Source: Roseburia lenta
GTDB taxonomy: Bacteria; Bacillota; Clostridia; Lachnospirales; Lachnospiraceae
Length of the DNA: 64,000 bases
Direction of reading: 5' to 3'
Assembly (NCBI RefSeq): GCF_014287435.1
Contig: NZ_JACOPG010000001.1
Span: 699,711 to 763,710 of the forward strand
The notes under the pieces were generated by a model that was not told the DNA's origin, made no database searches, and was given only the letters and a program-made list of their open reading frames with translations. A program made the position numbers and the translations under genes. Below, one piece after another: positions 41,721-49,372 of this stretch (within the stretch, counting starts at the first letter, position 1; each line of letters opens with the position of its first letter).

Positions 41721-42806
41721 CTATACTAAAATTTGCCCATCCATCATTTCTTCCATACATTCCAGATTTTCTTCGGAGTGTTCCAATTCCCTGGAATAGC
41801 GGTAAGCGATCTCTGCCATATCTTTTATCGTTATGGTCTTGTCCTGTTCCAGCCATTTTGCCAGCCACAATTCACGGATCAGATAGGCATTGACGACTGC
41901 CTCCTGCGCCAGCGCATAGACATACTCATCATAAACGGCTCCGCAAAAATAGGCAAAAATGAAATAAACGACGATCTGCTCCATCTTGACAAAAAGATCC
42001 GGCTGGCTGGTCTCAAATTCCTGCTGCAGATGCGTATAGGTCTCTTGATCGGTCTCATATAAAAGATGCTCTGCCGCCAGCAAACGTTCCCGCCACATAT
42101 AGGAAAGCGGCTCCAGGGCATAGAGATTGCGGAACAGAACATGCATATCTTCTAAGGAAGCAAAGGCTCTCACACCCTCTTTAGCATCCTCTGCCGCCTT
42201 GGCGTCCAAAAGACAGGCTTCCCATCTGCCCTCATCCAAGGCTTCCTGCATGGCATTTACCTTTCTAAGCATGGTGTGACAACGAATGGCAAAAGGAATC
42301 CGACGATCCTGCATAATGGCGATCATAGACTCGCGCATTACAACTAATTTTTCATATAAAATTCCATGAAATTCTTCATAAGGCTCCTCTATCTCATCAT
42401 CTTCCCAAGTCTCCCAGGAAAGCGGCTGAGTGGTCGCTAAAAGCTGCTCCGCCACTGCCGGACAGGAAATAGCAAGCGAATATTCCCTGACATTTTCAAA
42501 TTCCTCGGTATGTCTGGGATAGGATGTGCAGGTCAGACAAAGGCTGTCCTCGCCCAAGTGACAATACATATCACACAGACCGTCCTGGCGCAAGAAGGCA
42601 CAGCGTGCGTCCGCATCCTGTCTGAATACTTTTTCCTCCCAATCGATCCGTGCGCGCAAGGTCTCCCCATAAGCACTTGTCTCCTTTTGATAGCCCTCTA
42701 AAGCCTCATCATCGATCTCGATCAACCAGCCTGCACAACAGGTTTGGGGGCAATCTCCGGCAATACATCGAAAACTGTCGTACCCTCTGACTTTTCGTCT
42801 CAGCAT
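41721..42806 (-). CDS. fliB: Flagellin lysine N-methylase
   Basis: 361 residues from the ATG at 42806 (AAAGGACGG upstream). The N-terminal Cys motifs are those of FliB: FRCIAGDCPQTCCAGW and a second group in CAFLRQDGLCDMYCHLGEDSLCLTCTSYPR. The rest is helical. In Salmonella FliB methylates surface lysines of flagellin; the Cys motif is thought to hold a metal cluster. This implies that the organism makes flagella, in agreement with the flagellin fragment at 28 kb; no other flagellar gene is beside it. Upstream frame to 42986 is spurious, as it would cover the PadR promoter. Confidence 0.88.
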   Translation of the reverse strand: MLRRKVRGYDSFRCIAGDCPQTCCAGWLIEIDDEALEGYQKETSAYGETLRARIDWEEKVFRQDADARCAFLRQDGLCDMYCHLGEDSLCLTCTSYPRHTEEFENVREYSLAISCPAVAEQLLATTQPLSWETWEDDEIEEPYEEFHGILYEKLVVMRESMIAIMQDRRIPFAIRCHTMLRKVNAMQEALDEGRWEACLLDAKAAEDAKEGVRAFASLEDMHVLFRNLYALEPLSYMWRERLLAAEHLLYETDQETYTHLQQEFETSQPDLFVKMEQIVVYFIFAYFCGAVYDEYVYALAQEAVVNAYLIRELWLAKWLEQDKTITIKDMAEIAYRYSRELEHSEENLECMEEMMDGQILV

Positions 42807-42859
42807 TTTCTTTTCCGTCCTTTTTTGATATAGATTTATTCTACAATTCTTTTTCCCTA

Positions 42860-42888
42860 TTGACAATCCCAAGGAAATGTCATATATT
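42860..42888 (+). promoter_or_regulatory. Promoter of the PadR operon
   Basis: TTGACA (42860-42865), 17 nt, TATATT (42883-42888). The operator-like repeats begin at the end of the -10 box. Confidence 0.75.
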
Positions 42889-42947
42889 GTTACTACGACA
42901 GACGTAGCAATGTCAGTCGTAGCATTGACTGTCGTAGTAACAGACAT
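42888..42947. promoter_or_regulatory. Operator-like repeat cluster of the PadR operon
   Basis: Inverted arms TGTTACTACGACAG (42888-42901) and CTGTCGTAGTAACA (42929-42942), plus three consecutive 15-bp direct repeats beginning CGTAG (42903, 42918, 42933). They cover the expected transcription start, so binding would block the promoter. Autoregulation by the PadR protein encoded next is the obvious inference. Confidence 0.65.
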
Positions 42948-42979
42948 TTGACAGATAAATGGAAGGAGCGATCTATGAT

Positions 42980-43321
42980 ATGACAAGGATCAGCAGCGAT
43001 GTCATTCGAGGCTACAACGATACCATGATCCTGTATCTGCTCTGGGATCAGCCATCCTATGGCTATGAGATCTCCAAACAGATCAAGGCGATGAGCGATG
43101 AGAAATACTGCATCAAGGAAACGACGCTCTACTCCGCATTTACCCGTATGGAGAAGAACGGTTACATCACTTCCTTTGACGGCAACAACCCGGACACCGG
43201 GAAACGCCGCACCTACTATCGCATCACCGATGCCGGCAGGGCATACTATCATGAAAAATGTGCCGAATGGCAATTAACCAAAGAAGTCGTAGAAAAATTT
43301 ATCAAAAAACAAGGAGAATAG
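42980..43321 (+). CDS. PadR family transcriptional regulator
   Basis: 113 residues from the ATG at 42980 (GGAAGGAG upstream). A winged-helix domain with YNDTMILYLLWDQPSYGYEI, IKETTLYSAFTRMEKNGYI and TGKRRTYYRITDAG is the standard PadR pattern; the C-terminal helix serves dimerisation. PadR proteins repress their own operons and respond to small molecules or cell-envelope stress. The following genes encode membrane/envelope proteins, and the repeat cluster in front of it is the probable target. Confidence 0.9.
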   Translation: MTRISSDVIRGYNDTMILYLLWDQPSYGYEISKQIKAMSDEKYCIKETTLYSAFTRMEKNGYITSFDGNNPDTGKRRTYYRITDAGRAYYHEKCAEWQLTKEVVEKFIKKQGE

Positions 43322-43323
43322 TT

Positions 43324-44313
43324 ATGGACGCTATTAAAAATTATTTAGAGACAATGTTTTTAAATCTTCCAAACACCCCCGAAGTGCAAAAAGCCAAATA
43401 CGAACTCGGACAGATGATGGAAGACAAATACCGGGAACTCATTGCCGATGGCAAGACAGAGAACGAAGCCATCGGAACCGTGATCGCCGAGTTTGGCAAT
43501 CTGGATGAACTGGCAGAGGATCTTGGCATTGACAGTGTATTACACCACAGCCAGACCTTTGAAGCAGGGCGCATGGTATCTCTTACTGAAGTAAAAGAAT
43601 ACCTGAAAGCATCTTCCCGCCATGCCTTTCTGATTGCACTTGGCGTACTCTTGTGTATCCTGAGCCCGGTCTCTACGATCGTTATGAGCAGCATCGGAGA
43701 ACTCACCGAAAGAGAAACGTTCATGGAGGCTCTTGGTGTGATCGGCATGTTTCTTTTCATAGCCATTGCAGTAGCACTTTTTGTTACTTCCGGCATTACC
43801 ATGAACCGTTGGGAATTTATGAAACATCAGCACTGTTCTTTAGATTTTGCTACCACGGAATATGTGCATGACAGACGCAATATGTATCGCACCACACATG
43901 CCGTTCTCTTAAGTGTCGGCATCATCTTCTGCGTTTTGTGCGCTGTACCTGCCATTATCATGGATGCTTTGCCACTGCCTGACTTTATCGATGATATTTC
44001 CGGTGCTGCGGTACTCATCATCATAGCCATCGGTGTATTTATGATCGTTTTGACATCCATCAAGATGGATGGTTTTAACACCCTTTTAAAACTCAACGAT
44101 AGTCGTTCCATGGGCGGACAGTATGTAGATTATCAAAAGCAGGAAAATTACAGCAATAAAACGGTTGCCGCCATCATGTCTGTTTACTGGCCTACCATTT
44201 CCGCAGCCTATCTGATCTGGTCTTTTTTAAGTTTTGACTGGTATATGACCTGGATCATCTGGCCGCTGGCAGCCATCGTTCACAAATGTATAAAGAATAT
44301 CTGGTCTGACTAA
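43324..44313 (+). CDS. Membrane protein with N-terminal HAAS/permease-prefix helical domain
   Basis: 329 residues from the ATG at 43324, two nt after the PadR stop, with AAGGAG in the PadR end. Residues 1-75 are the helical HAAS-type domain (YLETMFLNLPNTPEVQKAKYEL, ELIADGKTENEAIGTVIAEFGNLDELAEDL), found next to PadR regulators and thought to contact them. About six membrane segments follow (for example FLIALGVLLCIL, ALGVIGMFLFIAIAVALF, LIIIAIGVFMIVL). Together with PadR and a DUF4097 protein it forms a widespread Firmicute envelope-stress-like module of unknown exact role. Confidence 0.82.
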   Translation: MDAIKNYLETMFLNLPNTPEVQKAKYELGQMMEDKYRELIADGKTENEAIGTVIAEFGNLDELAEDLGIDSVLHHSQTFEAGRMVSLTEVKEYLKASSRHAFLIALGVLLCILSPVSTIVMSSIGELTERETFMEALGVIGMFLFIAIAVALFVTSGITMNRWEFMKHQHCSLDFATTEYVHDRRNMYRTTHAVLLSVGIIFCVLCAVPAIIMDALPLPDFIDDISGAAVLIIIAIGVFMIVLTSIKMDGFNTLLKLNDSRSMGGQYVDYQKQENYSNKTVAAIMSVYWPTISAAYLIWSFLSFDWYMTWIIWPLAAIVHKCIKNIWSD

Positions 44314-44324
44314 GGAGGTTACTT

Positions 44325-45116
44325 ATGAAAAAAAGAACATGGTATTTAACCCTATTAACCATTATCACTGTTATCTGTATTGCAATCGGACTACTCGTTC
44401 ATGTAGTGCTTCCGGCTGGCAACTGGCTGTCTGACATGAGTGATGATCTGGATGATGTGAATGACTCCGAGTCTTTTCTATCCGGAAGTACAGTATACGA
44501 AGAAGTGGCGGCTTTTTCAAACATCCATCTGGAAATGGAAGTATCTGATATTAGCATCGCTTATGGCGACACCTATGCGATTTCTTATAAGACCAACAAA
44601 GAAAATCTGCTGCCACAGTATGAGGTAAAAAATGAAACACTTTATATCAGCCAAAAGACAAAGAAAGTACATGGGCTGACCAACAATGCCGATTGTACTT
44701 GTAAGATCACGGTTCCTAAGGATGCCGTTCTAAAACTGATCGACGGAACGATTGATGTCGGCGACTTTACTATGGAAAGATTAGGCACCGATACCCTGAA
44801 TATTTCCTCCAGCGTTGGAGATATTGATATTTCAGACAATCTTTTTACCACCATCACTCTCCAGTCCGATGTTGGCGATATTTCACTGGAAAATGTCACT
44901 TTCCAGACAGCAGCACTTAGTTCCGATGTCGGCGATATTGATGTTGAGACTCCGTCACCGCTGGATTCCTACAAGATGGATCTGTCTTGTGATATAGGCG
45001 AGATTGAGATCAATGATCGTTCTTTCCGGAGCCACTACAAGCAGGATGCTGCAGCAGCAAACGCACAGACCCTGACCGTCACAAGTGACACGGGCGATAT
45101 CTCGATCGAATACTAA
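44325..45116 (+). CDS. DUF4097 family beta-strand repeat protein, membrane-anchored
   Basis: 263 residues. N-terminal transmembrane helix (WYLTLLTIITVICIAIGLLV), then a regular beta-solenoid: repeated units containing SSVGDIDISDN, SDVGDISLENV, SSDVGDIDVET, CDIGEIEINDR and SDTGDISIEY, the hallmark of DUF4097. The domain lies outside the membrane. Third gene of the PadR operon, 11 nt after the membrane gene, with AAGGAGG. Related proteins (LiaG-like) accompany envelope-stress regulators; the molecular role is not known. Confidence 0.88.
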   Translation: MKKRTWYLTLLTIITVICIAIGLLVHVVLPAGNWLSDMSDDLDDVNDSESFLSGSTVYEEVAAFSNIHLEMEVSDISIAYGDTYAISYKTNKENLLPQYEVKNETLYISQKTKKVHGLTNNADCTCKITVPKDAVLKLIDGTIDVGDFTMERLGTDTLNISSSVGDIDISDNLFTTITLQSDVGDISLENVTFQTAALSSDVGDIDVETPSPLDSYKMDLSCDIGEIEINDRSFRSHYKQDAAAANAQTLTVTSDTGDISIEY

Positions 45117-45121
45117 GACTT

Positions 45122-45151
45122 AGAGCGTTCCTTTGTGGGGCGCTCTTTTTT
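45122..45151 (+). terminator. Terminator of the PadR operon
   Basis: AGAGCG / CGCTCT stem followed by six T, directly after the DUF4097 stop codon. Confidence 0.75.
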
Positions 45152-45155
45152 GTTG

Positions 45156-45547
45156 GGGCGCAAGTGAGAAAGCACTGGGGGCGGGCAGGCGCAGGCACTA
45201 AGAAAAAAGTCGCGCAATTCTACGTCTCTATAAAGAGGCATTTGTTTTATTTTATGAAAACTGTCTTTGCAAGGTTAGACAGTCTCCCAGGATGCTGTTC
45301 GTCTGTGGCAGATATGAATGCAAAACGCATTAGAGGTGCTTAGGACTTGCAAATAACTAGGCAACTCTTATAAGTGACGCCCCTGAATATCTGCCACAGA
45401 CGGACACATCCGCTCGACTGTCGAAGCCGTGCAAGAGACAGTTTCGTTACAAACAAATTGGCTCTTTAAGAGACGTAACGAATTGGCTCCTAATATTTTT
45501 CTTAGTGCCTGCGCCTGCCCGCCCCCAGTGCTTTCTCACTTACGCCC
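45156..45547. repeat. 392-bp imperfect palindrome with 52-bp terminal inverted repeats (MITE-like or structured RNA element)
   Basis: The left end (45156-45207) and the right end (45496-45547) are inverted copies of 52 bp with one mismatch; they are GC-rich and begin GGGCG. Inside, further inverted pairs continue: ACGTCTCT...AAAGAG with its partner around 45221 and 45474, AAACTGTCT...TGCA around 45258 and 45430-45444, and a perfect GTCTGTGGCAGATAT pair (45301-45315 / 45387-45401). About 71 nt remain as central loop. No reading frame is present. It fills the gap between two converging terminators. No clear target-site duplication was found. Confidence 0.85.
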
Positions 45548-45552
45548 ATAAA

Positions 45553-45586
45553 AAAATCCGCAGACACAAAATGTATCTGCGGATTT
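45553..45586. terminator. Bidirectional terminator of the nad operon
   Basis: AAAATCCGCAGA / TCTGCGGATTTT stem 5 nt downstream of the niaR stop codon. Confidence 0.85.
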
Positions 45587-45591
45587 TATCT

Positions 45592-46137
45592 CTAGGATTC
45601 TTCCCAAAAGTTCACCGGTTCATATTCCTGCAATTTCGCCAAAAATCCTTTTTCTCCCAAGAGTTCCTGAATCCGGTCTAGGACCGCCTCATCCCGCGCA
45701 TAAACTGTATGATAATGATAGCCCGATGTCACATTCATCAACTGGCTGGATTTGCCACTTTTGAGTTCTGCAATATACTGCTCGATATCATAGCGGGAAT
45801 GGATATTCAGTTCTCCACGGATCACACCATAGGTCTTGTGATAGACAAAGACATCCTTGACCCAGCCTCCCAGATCAATGATGGTCTGTAGTTCCTCTGC
45901 CGTCTCCTCCTCTGTATGGATGACCTTGAAGACACGCAGGGTCTCCTGATTCTTGTCGATGACATAGCCCCTGTTGGTCGAATGAATACAGATGTCCTTA
46001 GCACGGAGCAATGCCACATCCTGCACAATGACCTGCCGGCTCACATCAAGCATCTTTGCCAGTTTGACACCGGAGATAGGCGTATCGCTCGATTGCAAAA
46101 TATGAATGATCTGATTTCTACGTTCTTCTCCACTCAA
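45592..46137 (-). CDS. niaR: Niacin-responsive repressor of NAD synthesis
   Basis: 181 residues. N-terminal HTH_11 domain (about 1-60: NQIIHILQSSDTPISGVKLAKMLDVSRQVIVQDV) and a C-terminal 3H domain named after its conserved histidines (KVIHTEE, VYHKTYGVIRG, NIHSRYD, SGYHYHTVYA), which bind metal and nicotinic acid. NiaR represses NAD biosynthesis and niacin uptake genes when niacin is present. Here it is the last gene of nadA-nadB-nadC-niaR, a common autoregulated arrangement in Clostridia. Confidence 0.93.
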   Translation of the reverse strand: MSGEERRNQIIHILQSSDTPISGVKLAKMLDVSRQVIVQDVALLRAKDICIHSTNRGYVIDKNQETLRVFKVIHTEEETAEELQTIIDLGGWVKDVFVYHKTYGVIRGELNIHSRYDIEQYIAELKSGKSSQLMNVTSGYHYHTVYARDEAVLDRIQELLGEKGFLAKLQEYEPVNFWEES

Positions 46138-46148
46138 CTTTTCTTACC

Positions 46149-47009
46149 TCACGCTCCGATCGGATGCAGATTTTTCAAGGAAATATCCATGATCGGTGCC
46201 GAATGTGTCAGCGCACCGCTGGAAACATAATCCACACCCAGACCGGATAATTTTGCCAGATTTTCCTCGGTCATATTGCCGCTGACTTCGACCTCTGCCT
46301 TTCCGTCAATGATCGCCATTGCCTGTGCCATGGTATCATGATCCATATTATCTAACATGATAATGTCCGCGCCAGCCTCAACTGCCTCTTTTACCATGGC
46401 AAGATCTTCGACTTCCACCTCGATCTTGCGGACAAACGGCGCATATTCCTTGGCGCGCGCAATGGCTTCCTTCACGCCGCCTGCTGCACCAATATGATTA
46501 TCCTTTAAAAGAACCCCATCTGTCAAATTATAACGGTGGTTATTTCCCCCACCCACACGAACCGCATATTTTTCAAAAATACGGTTGTTTGGCGTTGTCT
46601 TTCTGGTATCCAAAAGTTTGATGCCGGTACCTTCCAGCATGCCTGTGATCTGATGGGTATAAGTCGCGATACCGCTCATGCGCTGCAAATAATTGAGTGC
46701 CGTACGTTCTCCGCACAAAAGCACACGGATATCCCCAGTCACCTTTGCCATATGATCCCCGGCTTTTACCGCGTCCCCGTCTTTTGCAAAAAGTTCGATC
46801 TTTGTCTTTGGATCCAGCATCTCAAACACACGGCTGAAGATCTGTAAACCACAGATGATTCCATCCTGTTTGCAGATCAGATCCACCTCTCCAAGTTTTG
46901 CCTCCGGCATCACACTGTTGGTGCTGACATCCTCACTCGTGATGTCCTCCTGTAATGCGCTTCTGATATATGGGTCTACATTTAATGTCATTGTTACCTG
47001 ATCAAACAT
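46149..47009 (-). CDS. nadC: Nicotinate-nucleotide pyrophosphorylase (quinolinate phosphoribosyltransferase)
   Basis: 286 residues. The substrate-binding motifs are complete: ALQEDITSEDVST near the start, NYLQRMSGIATYT, LLDTRKTTPNNR, YAVRVGGGNNHRYNLTDGVLLKDNH, EVEVEDLAM and a final barrel segment IMLDNMDHDTMAQA. It converts quinolinate and PRPP into nicotinate mononucleotide, CO2 and PPi, the third step of de novo NAD synthesis. It stands 26 nt after nadB and 11 nt before niaR. Confidence 0.95.
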   Translation of the reverse strand: MFDQVTMTLNVDPYIRSALQEDITSEDVSTNSVMPEAKLGEVDLICKQDGIICGLQIFSRVFEMLDPKTKIELFAKDGDAVKAGDHMAKVTGDIRVLLCGERTALNYLQRMSGIATYTHQITGMLEGTGIKLLDTRKTTPNNRIFEKYAVRVGGGNNHRYNLTDGVLLKDNHIGAAGGVKEAIARAKEYAPFVRKIEVEVEDLAMVKEAVEAGADIIMLDNMDHDTMAQAMAIIDGKAEVEVSGNMTEENLAKLSGLGVDYVSSGALTHSAPIMDISLKNLHPIGA

Positions 47010-47035
47010 AATCTCTCTCCTCTAAAAAATATCTC

Positions 47036-48325
47036 TTATGAACTTGCCTTGACTGCCTGCTGCACCATTGACTGATATTCTTCTTCCAAAGCCTCCCGAT
47101 CCTCATAGGTCGAAAGGTCAATCGCATCCATGATCCTGCGCCCGGCATCTTCATCCCTTTTGCCCGGGTTTTCCGTCATATCCAATGCTGCCCTTTTTGC
47201 AAAGACCAGACTCTCCAAAAGGGAATTGCTGGCAAGACGGTTTTTGCCATGCACACCATTGCAGGCAGTCTCACCTACGGCATACAGATGTTCCATACTT
47301 GTCTTGCTTTCATGGTTGACCTTGATGCCCCCCATAAAATAATGCTGTGCCGGCACGACCGGAATACATTCCTTATGCACATCATAGCCCATCTGCCGAC
47401 AATGCTCAATAATATTTGGAAAATGGGAATCCAGTTCCTCTGCCGGGATCTCCCGCAGGTCTTCCCAGACATAGTCCGTACCATCTTTTTCCATCTGCTT
47501 GCGGATCTCCTGGGTCAAAAGATCCCGCGGCAAAAGTTCATTGACAAAACGGTTGCCATATTTGTCATATAATTTTGCACCTTCCCCACGCACAGACTCA
47601 GAGATCAAAAAACTCCTCTGTTCCTTTTCTGTGGAATAAAAAGTCGTCGGATGGATCTGCACATAGGTGATGTCCTTGAGTTCCACCCCATGCTTGATCG
47701 CCATGGCTATGCCGTCACCTGTCAGGTGTCTGAAATTGGTCGAATGGCGATAGACACCGCCGACACCGCCGGTCGCGAGCACGACTTCTTCTGCACTGAC
47801 TTTTTCAAGAGTTCCGTCTGCCATACAAAGGATGCCGCCATAGCAAACATTATCTGCGCTGACAATATCTACAAGTGTGGTATATTCCATGATCTTGATA
47901 TTCTCACGTTTTCTCGCCTCTGCCAAAAGGTGACTCGTGATCTCTTTTCCGGTCACATCCTCATGGAAGACGATACGTTTGGCACTGTGCGCGCCCTCTC
48001 TGGTATAAAGCAGGTTGCCATCCGCATCCTTTTTAAAATCTGCGCCCCAGCCGATCAGATCCTTTAAAACATCCTGCGATGACCGAATCATGATCTCTAC
48101 GGATTTGCGGTCGTTTTCATAATGTCCGGCAGCCAGCGTATCTTCAAAGTAAGCATCATAATCATCTTCCCTTGTAAGCACGCACATGCCGCCCTGGGCC
48201 AGATAGGAATCATTACTCTGGGCATCGGACTTGGTCACGATCAGTATTTCCTTATCTTTGGACAAATTAAGTGCAAGATAAAGACCGGAGCAGCCGCATC
48301 CTGCAACTAAAATATCTGTTTTCAT
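47036..48325 (-). CDS. nadB: L-aspartate oxidase (short form)
   Basis: 429 residues, about 100 shorter than E. coli NadB because the C-terminal helical domain is missing, as often in Clostridia. The FAD site TDILVAGCGCSGLYLAL, the QGGMCVLTREDD block, the active-site regions HSAKRIVFHEDVTGKEI and QIHPTTFYSTEKEQ, and the FAD-binding end GETACNGVHGKNRLASNSLLE are present. It oxidises L-aspartate to iminoaspartate; in anaerobes fumarate rather than O2 should accept the electrons. Nineteen nt after nadA. Confidence 0.93.
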   Translation of the reverse strand: MKTDILVAGCGCSGLYLALNLSKDKEILIVTKSDAQSNDSYLAQGGMCVLTREDDYDAYFEDTLAAGHYENDRKSVEIMIRSSQDVLKDLIGWGADFKKDADGNLLYTREGAHSAKRIVFHEDVTGKEITSHLLAEARKRENIKIMEYTTLVDIVSADNVCYGGILCMADGTLEKVSAEEVVLATGGVGGVYRHSTNFRHLTGDGIAMAIKHGVELKDITYVQIHPTTFYSTEKEQRSFLISESVRGEGAKLYDKYGNRFVNELLPRDLLTQEIRKQMEKDGTDYVWEDLREIPAEELDSHFPNIIEHCRQMGYDVHKECIPVVPAQHYFMGGIKVNHESKTSMEHLYAVGETACNGVHGKNRLASNSLLESLVFAKRAALDMTENPGKRDEDAGRRIMDAIDLSTYEDREALEEEYQSMVQQAVKASS

Positions 48326-48344
48326 TTTCTTACATCTCCAAACA

Positions 48345-49250
48345 TTACTGGCCTAATTCCAGCATTTTTTGTAAAGACTTCATGGATTTTTCTGCCAGAT
48401 TCTTTTCTACAAAGACCTCGTTGGTATCATGTGCCAAAACATCTAAAACCTTTTCCAAAGTCACCTTTTTCATATTGACGCAGACCTGCTGATCCTTGAC
48501 CGTGTAAAGTTTCTTGCCCGGTGCCTGCTTTTTGATCTCAGCAAAAACGCCATCCACGGTACCGATGATGAACTCGTCGTGGTTAGTATTTACAACGTAG
48601 TCAATGATACCCGAGGTACTTCCTATATAATCTGCCTGCACCAAAACGTCCTTGGTACACTCCGGGTGGGCTGCAAAAAGGGCATTTGGATGTGCCGCTT
48701 TCGCCTCCTTTACCTTGTCCGCTGTAATAGCGACATGGCGTGGACAGCAACCCGCATTTAAAATAATATTCTTTTCCGGCACCTGTTCTGCCACATACGA
48801 TCCCAGATTACGGTCCGGGATAAAGAAAATGTTTTCATTTGGCAGTTTGCGCACAATCTTCACTGCATTGGATGAAGTCACGCAGACATCTGCCATGGTC
48901 TTTAATTCCGCAGTCGAATTGATGTAGCATACAACAGCCACATCTTCATACTGGGCTTTGACCTTTTCGATTTCCTCCCCGGTCGCCATATGTGCCATCG
49001 GACAGTCTGCTGTCGCATCCGGCATAAAAACACACTTGTCCGGATTTAAGATCTTGGCACTCTCTCCCATAAACTCAACACCACAAAAGATGATGCGGTC
49101 AGCATCCGTCTTTGTTGCCACCTTGCTCAAATAAAAAGAATCGCCGATGTAATCTGCAATATCCTGCACTTCCTCGTCCACATAATAATGCGCTAAGATA
49201 ACCGCATTCTTTTCTTCCTTTAATCTGATGATATCCTCTACGATTGACAT
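48345..49250 (-). CDS. nadA: Quinolinate synthase A
   Basis: 301 residues from the ATG at 49250 (AAAGGAG seven nt upstream); a longer frame to 49355 would cover the operator. Three-fold repeated domain with AVILAHYYVDEEVQDIADYIGDS, CYINSTAELKTMADVCVTSSNA and DRNLGSYVAEQVPEKNIILNAGCCPRH. Three Cys in family positions should hold the [4Fe-4S] cluster. It condenses iminoaspartate (from NadB) with DHAP to quinolinate. First gene of the operon, under an NiaR-like operator. Confidence 0.94.
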   Translation of the reverse strand: MSIVEDIIRLKEEKNAVILAHYYVDEEVQDIADYIGDSFYLSKVATKTDADRIIFCGVEFMGESAKILNPDKCVFMPDATADCPMAHMATGEEIEKVKAQYEDVAVVCYINSTAELKTMADVCVTSSNAVKIVRKLPNENIFFIPDRNLGSYVAEQVPEKNIILNAGCCPRHVAITADKVKEAKAAHPNALFAAHPECTKDVLVQADYIGSTSGIIDYVVNTNHDEFIIGTVDGVFAEIKKQAPGKKLYTVKDQQVCVNMKKVTLEKVLDVLAHDTNEVFVEKNLAEKSMKSLQKMLELGQ

Positions 49251-49302
49251 AAATTGCTCCTTTGTACTTCTTAATACTTTTAGGAGTATACCACAGTGCT
49301 TG

Positions 49303-49322
49303 TCAGGTGACAAGACACATGT
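49303..49322. promoter_or_regulatory. NiaR-operator candidate in front of nadA
   Basis: Imperfect 20-bp palindrome; on the minus strand ACATGTGTCTTGTCACCTGA, about 55 nt before the nadA ATG. Its half-sites (CA-x-GTG / CAC-x-TG around a C-TT-G centre) resemble the known NiaR/YrxA box as I remember it. An overlapping ACACATG / CATGTGT hairpin lies at 49315-49334. Confidence 0.55.
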
Positions 49323-49339
49323 TTTTACATGTGTGGCAT

Positions 49340-49372
49340 AAAAAGACCGAACCACTACTCCGCAGTCCGGTC
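49340..49372 (-). terminator. Terminator overlapping the end of the acyltransferase gene
   Basis: GACCGGAC / GTTCGGTC stem with T5 on the minus strand; the stop codon (49357-49355) lies in its loop. Confidence 0.65.

Noticed and set aside
45156-45547. Attachment site or integron attC interpretation of the palindrome
   Set aside because: The element is far longer and more symmetric than attC sites, and no integrase gene is in the window.
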